Positions 52,131-58,805 of a DNA stretch of 64,000 nt are shown piece after piece. Numbering within the stretch: position 1 is the stretch's first letter; the number at the start of each line of letters is the position of its first letter. This DNA comes from Actinomycetota bacterium (GTDB taxonomy: Bacteria; Actinomycetota; Geothermincolia; Fen-727; Anoxymicrobiaceae), in NCBI GenBank assembly GCA_018831265.1, contig JAHJCO010000031.1, positions 61,822-125,821 of the forward strand. The letters are read 5' to 3'. Below the pieces are notes generated by a model. The model was not told the origin of the DNA, made no database searches, and saw only the letters and a list, made by a program, of their open reading frames with translations. A program made the translations under genes and the position numbers.

Positions 52131-52952
52131 TTGAAGTGGAGACGATTGAAGGTCCTGCCGGCGTGCCTGGTGGTGTCGGTACTGCTGGCCGCGATGCTTG
52201 CCTGCGTCGCGCCTGCGCAGACGCTCCCGGGGACCAACGTCGAGGTCCCTCCCCTGCCGGTGGACATCCCGACCCCTGACGCGGTCGAGGATGTCACAGA
52301 GGTAGTGGGCGATGTGGTGGACGCGGTCGGCGCCGTGGTCCCGGCCGCGGACGTCCCGGTGTCACCCGAAGCGGTGGTGGAGGCCGCAACGCAGACCGTC
52401 GAGCAACTCGCCGCCCCGGCCACCCGGACGGCCGGCCAGGTGGCGGGAAACGCCAGCCTGCCTGCACTCCCGACGGGCGGCGTAAGTCAACTCGAGGCGC
52501 TGGTCGGCGGACTTCCGGTCGGAACAGTCACGGGCCTGCTGCCGCAGTCGCCTCCGCCTTCCCTGGGCCTTCTTCCGGCGCACCCGAGGAACCTCATCCC
52601 CATACCGCGCGTGATCAGGGACCTGCCCATCCTGAAGCCGATCTTCGACCTTCTGGACCTGCTGCTGGGAATCCTCTTTCCACCCGTAGTGACACCGGCC
52701 GCTCCGTCTTCTCCCAACCCGGTGGCAGATCCGTCATCGAGTTCCGTGACCCCGGTACCGGCCTCACCGGCCGTCGTCGCCGGCCTCGATCCTACGTCCG
52801 GCGGACCCTACGACCACCTGCCCAGCGCGGGCGGTCGTCCTGGTCCCGGCGGAAAGCCCCTGGACATAGTCCTGGCAGCGATCGGCGGCCTGCTCGGTGC
52901 CGTGCTGGTGCTGAGCGCGCTGGAGCACAGGCTTGTACGCAGAAGCCGCTGA
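52131..52952 (+). CDS. Secreted protein with LPSAG-type sorting signal
   Basis: A 273-residue protein. A signal peptide covers about 1-30. Residues 50-70 form an acidic/valine-rich stretch (AVEDVTEVVGDVVDAVGAVV), then Pro-rich sequence with LPALP. The C-terminus has LPSAG (230-234), a hydrophobic segment (about 245-263) and RRSR, the layout of a sortase cell-wall sorting signal, though the spacer before the hydrophobic segment is longer than usual. The class E-like sortase at 55139 is the likely partner. TTG 52131 follows GAGAGGAGGC. Followed by a good terminator. Confidence 0.72.
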   Translation: MKWRRLKVLPACLVVSVLLAAMLACVAPAQTLPGTNVEVPPLPVDIPTPDAVEDVTEVVGDVVDAVGAVVPAADVPVSPEAVVEAATQTVEQLAAPATRTAGQVAGNASLPALPTGGVSQLEALVGGLPVGTVTGLLPQSPPPSLGLLPAHPRNLIPIPRVIRDLPILKPIFDLLDLLLGILFPPVVTPAAPSSPNPVADPSSSSVTPVPASPAVVAGLDPTSGGPYDHLPSAGGRPGPGGKPLDIVLAAIGGLLGAVLVLSALEHRLVRRSR

Positions 52953-52968
52953 CCGAACGTCGGTGCGA

Positions 52969-53006
52969 GAGGGGCGGTATCCACCGGGTGCCGCCCCTCT
53001 TCTTTC
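52969..53006 (+). terminator. Rho-independent terminator after LPSAG gene
   Basis: GAGGGGCGG (52969-52977) pairs with CCGCCCCTC (52991-52999), followed by TTCTTTCC, 17 bases after the stop codon. Best terminator in the window. Confidence 0.8.
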
Positions 53007-53184
53007 CGGATTTGAATCCCGGAGCATACCACATAGCCTCTCACGGTTTGGGCGAAGGACCGTATTCCTGGACGACTTCAACAGGGTTTGATTCCTGAGG
53101 TTGATAGGAAGCGTAGTCTACCGACTCCTTAGAATCCCGCAATTGTGCAATGGGCCGGGGTCGCCTGGTCTTCGAGTATACGCT

Positions 53185-53359
53185 GGTGTCAAAGACTTGA
53201 ATCACATCTTCAACAGCAGTTAATAGGTGAATCAGAAACAACGGAAAACGCGCGGAAACCGCTTGGAAACCGGTTCTGCCCCCACTTGGCTGTTACTATA
53301 GTTAAAAAGATATAACAATATGATAATACAGTTATTTACTGATTCAAGTCTTTGACACC
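53185..53359. mobile_element. 175-bp miniature element with perfect 20-bp terminal inverted repeats
   Basis: GGTGTCAAAGACTTGAATCA and TGATTCAAGTCTTTGACACC are exact inverted copies. The interior is AT-rich and non-coding. TCAACAGCAGTT...GAATCAG inside the left end aligns with the element at 20861-21027. End motifs start GGTGTCA in both. Confidence 0.8.
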
Positions 53360-53576
53360 GTCGGGCCGTCAGTGCCCGGGGCGCGGTCGAGGATCCACAG
53401 GGAGTCGGCAATTACCGTCTTGTTAGTATCCAGCCTCGCGCTGTCTGGAGCGCTGGAATGCGGTGACTCGCTGGCTTCGATATGACACCGCAGATATGAA
53501 TGGGGCACCAAGGCGGACGGTCCCCCTCGCACCGGCCTGTCAAGGGGGAGGGGGGACAGTGGCCCCCCCGTCGTGG

Positions 53577-55064
53577 TCAGAGCAGGCCGTCGGTGACGTC
53601 GGTGATGGTGTCCACGACCTCCTGGACGACCTCGCTGACCGGATCCGTGTTCGCCGCTGGAGCAGCGGCCTGACCCTCGGGCGGCTCGTCCCCGCCCTGT
53701 TCCGGTCCCGTACTCGCGGGGGGCTCGCCGGCGGGCTGCGCGGGAGCGGCAGGCGTGTCTGTGCTCACGGTCGGGGACTGGGCCTTGGAGGTGTCGGTCC
53801 CTTCACTCGGCCCGGCGGGAGTGCCGGCCACCGAGGCCGGAGGAGCGACGAGGTTCTCGACCATGTAGGATGACCCTACACCCCCGGCGACCAGCAGGTC
53901 GGTCACACGGCCGGCTATCCCGAGCTCGCATGCGCCGCGCAGGCCGCCGAGGACCGAAGCCGGTACGCCCAGGGCGCCCACGGCCGTCAACACGGGGTCG
54001 ATCGCCGCGGTCAGTATGACGGCTACCCGGCCGGTGAGGTCCTTCACCAGCGCTCCGGCATCGACGAGCAGGCCCCGCGTCGTTCCCATGGCAAACCCGA
54101 GCAGGTCGCCGGGCCGTACGTCGTCCGCGACCGCCGATGATGATGATGCCGCTACGCCTTCGTCCCCGACCGCTTCCGCTTCGACATCCGGAGCCGCGTT
54201 CTGTCCCGGCCCGCCGGTCTCCGTGCCCGGGAAGCCCATGGGCCGCCCGCTCACCGCCGACCTGGTCCCGGGGGAGTCCGTGGTACCGCCACCGGGCCCC
54301 GCGAGCACCGCCGCCCCCGCGATGGCACCGATCATCAACACGATCAGCGCCAGCGTCAGGGCCGCGTGCCCCAGGCCCGCCGTGGCGCCGCCTCCGGCGA
54401 GACCTGCCGCCTTCCCCAGCACCAGCCTTCCCGTCGAGGCGGCCTTCCGCCAGACCGCTTTCCCCATCGCGGCGGCCCCGACAATGACCCCTGACCACCA
54501 TCCGCCCCTGCGGTCGCCGGCCTCGGCCAGGGAGTCCTTCAGCTGGACCCTGGCGCGATGAAGGAGGCTCTCGGCGGCCTTCTCGGAGATACCGAGCCGG
54601 GACGCCATCTCGCGGTAGGACAAACCCTGGATCTCCCTCAACACGATGGCCTCGGCGCTCCGGGAGGGAAGCCCCGAGAGAACGGACTGGACGTCGTCGC
54701 TGGTCTCCGACGAGATGAGGATGTCCTCGGGGGAGATGTGGGAGACGAGGTACGGGTTCTCGCCGTTCGAGACGTCGTCCTCGGTGCCCGGCAACTCCAT
54801 GACCGAGCCGTAGTTCTTCCTGAAGTAGTCTATCGCCAGGTTCTGCGCTATGCGGAAAACAAGGTTGTGCGTGTACGCCTCGTCCACCAGGGGCTTCCTG
54901 CTGCGCAGGAGCCGGAAGAATACCTCCTGGGAAAGGTCCTCCGCCGCGTCGGGCTTCAGGCCCTTCGACAGGAAGAAACGGATGACCTGTGAGTTATAGC
55001 GCGCGTACACCGACTCGATCGACGCCGCGGACTGCCCCGAACCCGGGTTACCCGAACCGTTCAT
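53577..55064 (-). CDS. ECF-type sigma factor fused to a transmembrane and outer domain
   Basis: A 495-residue protein. Sigma-70 region 2 spans about 16-85 (YNSQVIRFF, DAAEDLSQEVFFRLLR, NLAIDYFRK), and region 4 about 123-175 (LPSRSAEAIVLREIQGLSYR, RLGISEKAAESLLHRARVQL). A membrane segment follows at about 233-255. Some 240 residues, Pro/Ala/Gly-rich, would lie outside, ending in DPVSEVVQEVVDTITDVTDG. The fusion implies that transcription activity is tied to an envelope signal, perhaps by proteolytic release. No separate anti-sigma gene is adjacent; the sortase gene lies 74 bases upstream. ATG 55064. Confidence 0.85.
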   Translation of the reverse strand: MNGSGNPGSGQSAASIESVYARYNSQVIRFFLSKGLKPDAAEDLSQEVFFRLLRSRKPLVDEAYTHNLVFRIAQNLAIDYFRKNYGSVMELPGTEDDVSNGENPYLVSHISPEDILISSETSDDVQSVLSGLPSRSAEAIVLREIQGLSYREMASRLGISEKAAESLLHRARVQLKDSLAEAGDRRGGWWSGVIVGAAAMGKAVWRKAASTGRLVLGKAAGLAGGGATAGLGHAALTLALIVLMIGAIAGAAVLAGPGGGTTDSPGTRSAVSGRPMGFPGTETGGPGQNAAPDVEAEAVGDEGVAASSSSAVADDVRPGDLLGFAMGTTRGLLVDAGALVKDLTGRVAVILTAAIDPVLTAVGALGVPASVLGGLRGACELGIAGRVTDLLVAGGVGSSYMVENLVAPPASVAGTPAGPSEGTDTSKAQSPTVSTDTPAAPAQPAGEPPASTGPEQGGDEPPEGQAAAPAANTDPVSEVVQEVVDTITDVTDGLL

Positions 55065-55138
55065 GGCACGCCTTCACCGTTTCTCCAGCCTGTCAGTGAT
55101 CATTCCTCATTCATTGTAACGTTCCTGCGAACTCCTGG

Positions 55139-55753
55139 TTACTCCGTTGCGGCACCCTGTACCACCAGCCTCTGCCTCGTTGAAAAAACGGGGTGACAGG
55201 ATATCAGTGTCACCGTCGGTTCCGGGGTCGGGGCCAGCACCGAGACGTCATCGGGCCCCGTTATCAGCACCCCGGTGACCGCGTAGCGGACCCGCAGGCC
55301 GGCCGAGTCCACGAGGACGATCTCGTCTGGCGGGGCCAGCGAGTCGAGCCCGTAGAACGGGCGGCCGTGCGTGGCCCGGTGCCCGGCTATGACGCAGTTC
55401 CCCTCCCGCCCCGGGAGCGCGGTTCCCCTGATGTGTGCCGGACCCCTGTCGAGGTTCTCTATGTCGTCCACGTCAGCCATCTCGACCACGGCGGAATCGA
55501 GCCCGACCCGCGGGATGATGATGCCACCCACCACCTCACCGGGCGCGAACTCGGTGACCGGCACGGCCTGGGCAGTACCGCTCGGCGATGCGCTTCGCAC
55601 CCGGACCGCGGAACCGTCCTCGATCGCGGGCGCCGCGTACCAGGCGCCCAGGCCTGCTATCGCCGCGATGAGGCACAGGGACAGAAAGCGCCGCACCACG
55701 CGTACGGACGCGGTGATCGTGGCGACGATGAAGTCTTCGTCATCCCCGGGCAT
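55139..55753 (-). CDS. Sortase, class E-like
   Basis: A 204-residue membrane-anchored transpeptidase. One N-terminal membrane segment (about 21-42), then the sortase beta barrel with catalytic His125 in IAGHRATHGRPF, Cys186 in VTLISCHP (TLxxC), and an Arg at 193 or 195 in STRQRLVV. Such enzymes cut LPXTG-like signals and attach proteins to the cell wall, which fits the LPSAG protein at 52131. ATG 55753 is used; ATG 55780 would overlap the upstream gene by ten bases. Confidence 0.9.
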   Translation of the reverse strand: MPGDDEDFIVATITASVRVVRRFLSLCLIAAIAGLGAWYAAPAIEDGSAVRVRSASPSGTAQAVPVTEFAPGEVVGGIIIPRVGLDSAVVEMADVDDIENLDRGPAHIRGTALPGREGNCVIAGHRATHGRPFYGLDSLAPPDEIVLVDSAGLRVRYAVTGVLITGPDDVSVLAPTPEPTVTLISCHPVFSTRQRLVVQGAATE

Positions 55754-55770
55754 TCCTGCGTCTCCACCGG

Positions 55771-56346
55771 TCACCGGCATCTGCGTCGCCTTTTCTCCTT
55801 GAGCCCCAGCGAGAGCACCGTCAGGTAATCCCTTACACCCTCCGAGCCTCCGCTCTGCCAGCCTCGCTTGAGCTCGGGTATGTACTCGACGATGAGTTGA
55901 AGGCTCTCGGCGGAGTGGATCGGACCGTCGCCGTCGATATCCATCAGGGTGGTGCCCGGCGCCGACAGGTCGATCCCGTGCCCCGCCTTCAGCCACCCCG
56001 TCACCTTGTTCCATTCCCTCCTGATGGCGAAGTACTCTCCCTCGTCCGATGACAGCAGCAGGGCAACCGACAACCCGGTGAGCACCGAGACCAGGTGTTC
56101 CATCCGGGGGAGCCGGTCGTAGGAGGAGATGTCATTTCGTGACAGGGTCTCGAGGAGCGACCAGCGCTCCAGCTCGGCTCCCAGCTCATCCTCGTCCAGC
56201 GTCTCGCTCGCGCAGCCGGCAAGCTCCCGTTCCCGGGACCTCGTCCAGCTCCCGATCAGGAAAGCGGCCTTCGTGGATTCGAGGACTATCTCCTTGTTGA
56301 TGATGGGGCCCATCGGCTCTTCCAGCGGGCTTGCGCGGCTTTCCAT
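55771..56346 (-). CDS. Hypothetical helical protein, upstream of sortase
   Basis: A 191-residue protein without clear signal peptide. Mostly helical with LGAELERWSLLETLSRNDI and LVSVLTGLSVALLLSS; a DIDGDGPIHSAE stretch resembles a dockerin or EF-hand calcium loop. It ends in a highly basic tail KEKRRRRCR. It lies 17 bases upstream of the sortase gene, and belongs to the same operon. ATG 56346 or ATG 56313 may be the start. Function unknown. Confidence 0.6.
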   Translation of the reverse strand: MESRASPLEEPMGPIINKEIVLESTKAAFLIGSWTRSRERELAGCASETLDEDELGAELERWSLLETLSRNDISSYDRLPRMEHLVSVLTGLSVALLLSSDEGEYFAIRREWNKVTGWLKAGHGIDLSAPGTTLMDIDGDGPIHSAESLQLIVEYIPELKRGWQSGGSEGVRDYLTVLSLGLKEKRRRRCR

Positions 56347-56466
56347 ACGGCGGACGTCCCTTCCGGACCTCGGTCTTTACCCGCAGATACGCGCCGCGGG
56401 AGAAAACCATTCGGGTGGCCGGCCGGATCCCCGTGGTAGGGGCATTAAATAAGACGGCAGGCAGTC

Positions 56467-56499
56467 TTTTCGCATCGGCGTCTGGCACCGTTGCGAAAT
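56467..56499. repeat. Palindromic repeat TTTTCGCAT...TTGCGAAAT
   Basis: Hairpin with GGCGTCTGGCACC core; relative of the inverted copy at 30447-30480. It lies upstream of the histidine kinase. Confidence 0.75.
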
Positions 56500-56589
56500 C
56501 AGCGTGTTACGATTCCCCCTATCCTGCCGGTCGCACAAGGATAGGAGTCCCGGTCGGCGAATTCAGGACGGGAAAGAGAAAGGGTGGGA

Positions 56590-58119
56590 ATGGTTAGTAC
56601 AGGCGGTGGCCGGAAGGCAAGCGCAAGCGTCCCGTCCGTGGAGCTGTGCGAAACGCTCATGGGTGTCATCGAAAGCGCCGGCGTCCCCATATTCTCGGTC
56701 GATGCGGACTACCGTTACACCAGCTTCAACGCGGCCCATGCCGCCGTCATGAAGGCCCTCTATGGAGCCGAGATCGAGCTCGGGCGGAGTGTGTTGGAGT
56801 ACCAGACCGTGGAGGAGGACCGCCAGGAGGCGAGGCGCAATCTCGACCGCGCCCTCGCCGGGGAGCGCGTCGTCGAGGAGGCGTACTCGGGGGAAGAAGA
56901 CCTCTCACGCCTCTACTTCGAGGTACTGCACAACCCGATCGAGGACGGGTCGGAAAAGGTGATCGGCGTGGCGGTCTTCGCGATGGACATCACGGACCGC
57001 AAGCGTGCGCGGATCGCGCTGGAGCGGTCCGAGGTGAAGTACCGCGCGCTCTTCGAGAACATGCTTGAGGGGTTCGCCCTGTGCCGGATGTACTATGACG
57101 ATGACGGCCGTCCCCTGGACTGGGAGTACCTGGAGACAAACAAGGCCTTCGAGTCCCTCACGGGCCTGAAGGACGTGGTCGGAAAGAGGGTCACCGAGGT
57201 CATCCCGGGAATCAAGGAGACAAACCCGGAGTTGTTCGAGACATACGGGGCGGTCGCCTCGACGGGTGAGCCCCGCTGGTTCGAGGTCCGGGTCGAGCAG
57301 CTGTCCGTAGACCTCTACATCAAGGTGTTCAGCCCGGCCAGGGACCACTTCGTCGCCGAATTCGAGAACATCACCGAGCGAAAGCGGGCCGAGCGGGACC
57401 TGCACCAGATCAATACAGAGCTAGACGCCTTCGCTCACACCGTTTCACACGACCTGAGAAGCCCGCTGAGCAGCATAGACCTCGCCGGCGGCCTCCTGGC
57501 GGGAATGCTCGAGGGAGCGTCCCTGCCACCGGAGCTGCGCATGGACGTGGACAACGCGGTCGCCATCATCGATCGGAACGTCAAGAGGTCGGAGAAGCTG
57601 GTGAACGACCTGCTGGCGCTGGCCGAAGCCGGGCAGGTCCCGCCCGAGACCCAGGTCGTGGACGTGGGCTCCACGGTCGCGCAGGTCGTAGAAGAGAAGC
57701 AGGAGCTGATCGGGCAAAAAGGCATCTCGGTCTCGATCGGGGCCGGGCTGGGCGAGGTGGTCGCCTACCCCACGCACGTGTACCAGGTATTCGCCAACCT
57801 GATAGACAACGCGATCCGCTACAACGACAACCCGGAGCCGGTGGTGGAGGTGTCCGCCCTTCCCGCGGAGAGACCCGGCGAGCACCGCTTCCTGGTCAGG
57901 GACAACGGCCCGGGGATACCCGCGGAAGCGCTGGACAAGGTGTTCATCCCGTTCTTCAAGGGCAAGCAGGGCGACACCGGCCTGGGCCTGTCCACCGTCG
58001 AGAAGATAGTCAAGGTCTACGGCGGGGAGATCGGCGCCTACAACGACGGCGGCGCCTGCTTCGAGTTCACGCTGAAGGACCTGCCCTCCGGGCAGGCAAG
58101 TGGGGTCCTTCCGGACTAA
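56590..58119 (+). CDS. PAS-domain sensor histidine kinase (soluble)
   Basis: A 509-residue kinase without membrane segments. Two PAS domains (ETLMGVIESAGVPIFSVDAD and SEVKYRALFENMLEGFALCR) precede a HisKA dimerisation domain with His287 in SHDLRSPLSS, and an HATPase_c domain with NLIDNAIRYN, DNGPGIP and GDTGLGLSTV. The last residues form a short linker. The cognate regulator is not adjacent; the receiver-PAS-PocR protein is the nearest receiver in this window. ATG 56590 is chosen over GTG 56584. Confidence 0.9.
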   Translation: MVSTGGGRKASASVPSVELCETLMGVIESAGVPIFSVDADYRYTSFNAAHAAVMKALYGAEIELGRSVLEYQTVEEDRQEARRNLDRALAGERVVEEAYSGEEDLSRLYFEVLHNPIEDGSEKVIGVAVFAMDITDRKRARIALERSEVKYRALFENMLEGFALCRMYYDDDGRPLDWEYLETNKAFESLTGLKDVVGKRVTEVIPGIKETNPELFETYGAVASTGEPRWFEVRVEQLSVDLYIKVFSPARDHFVAEFENITERKRAERDLHQINTELDAFAHTVSHDLRSPLSSIDLAGGLLAGMLEGASLPPELRMDVDNAVAIIDRNVKRSEKLVNDLLALAEAGQVPPETQVVDVGSTVAQVVEEKQELIGQKGISVSIGAGLGEVVAYPTHVYQVFANLIDNAIRYNDNPEPVVEVSALPAERPGEHRFLVRDNGPGIPAEALDKVFIPFFKGKQGDTGLGLSTVEKIVKVYGGEIGAYNDGGACFEFTLKDLPSGQASGVLPD

Positions 58120-58211
58120 TCCATCATCGCGGCAAGCCTGTATCCTACTCCCGGCTCGGTGAGGATGTACCCCAGGATAGCCTTGATCTCGCTCCCTTCG
58201 GTGGCGCTCAA
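58116..58211 (-). CDS. Possible 31-residue frame downstream of nucleotidyltransferase
   Basis: A TTG overlapping the TGA stop of the nucleotidyltransferase gene opens a frame SATEGSEIKAILGYILTEPG and onward, ending at a TAG over the kinase stop codon. It could be the 5' remnant of a partner gene (such pairs usually include a HEPN protein), or chance. Confidence 0.25.
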   Translation of the reverse strand: MSATEGSEIKAILGYILTEPGVGYRLAAMMD

Positions 58212-58534
58212 ACCGCGACACCTTCGATGCGGGCGTTTATCAGGAAAGGGGAATCGTAGTCTCTGTACATGTCCTCGGGGACCGCGATCAGAGAGATCAG
58301 TTCGCCGTGCTCAAGGAGGATTTCGAACAGCAGGTCGCCGATGCTTGTCTCCACCTCTGAAGGATTCGAGTTCGCATCGATAATGACCGCCATATCGATG
58401 TCCGAATCGTCAGTGGCGTTCCCGCGTGCAAACGACCCGTATACAAGGACCCCCTTTATGACATCTCCGTGAAGATTGACAAGACCCTTCTTCACGCGCT
58501 CAACAAGACCCCTGATGTCCTCGATGTCACGCAT
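58208..58534 (-). CDS. Nucleotidyltransferase-domain protein (MNT-like)
   Basis: A 108-residue protein with the polymerase-beta-like core YGSFARGNATDDSDIDMAVI, which supplies GSxxRG and DxD, metal and nucleotide binding residues, and a later ISLIAVPE strand. Stand-alone MNT domains act as antitoxins that AMPylate HEPN toxins. No HEPN gene is next to it, only a 31-residue frame. It lies on the chromosome side of the tRNA fragment. Confidence 0.82.
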   Translation of the reverse strand: MRDIEDIRGLVERVKKGLVNLHGDVIKGVLVYGSFARGNATDDSDIDMAVIIDANSNPSEVETSIGDLLFEILLEHGELISLIAVPEDMYRDYDSPFLINARIEGVAV

Positions 58535-58570
58535 TCATGCCCCTCGCCTCGGTGACGGTGTTGTGGCCAG

Positions 58571-58612
58571 TGGGCCCAGCAGGACTCGAACCTGCGACAC
58601 GAGGATTATGAG
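58571..58612 (-). tRNA. 3' half of a CAT-anticodon tRNA, probable att site
   Basis: Read on the minus strand: loop CTCATAA (anticodon CAT), stem TCCTC, variable GTGTC, T-arm GCAGG-TTCGAGT-CCTGC, acceptor strand TGGGCCC and discriminator A. The 5' half is missing; the sequence right of 58612 does not fit. CAT tRNAs are Met or modified Ile types. Such truncated tRNA 3' halves mark one end of an integrated element, the intact tRNA lying at the other end. Confidence 0.8.
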
Positions 58613-58805
58613 TTCGTTTGCCGCACTTTTACCTGGTTTCACTTACCTTCTGCGCATGTCCGTTTCTTCCCATTCTTAAAGCAAATACAGCTTCTTCTAG
58701 TTTCATCTGGTTTCCCATAGTGGAGCTCAGTTGTGTGGAGAATATGTGGACCGGGATGCTTGTATTGATAGCGTTACTGCAACTGAATTCGGTTAGGAGG
58801 AGCAG

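Larger units (their letters stand above)
52953..53576. other. Long intergenic region with terminator and miniature element
   Basis: The region between two convergent genes holds the terminator and the 175-base element listed separately. The remaining ~380 bases show no frame with the local codon bias; reading frames present are short and interrupted. Confidence 0.6.
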
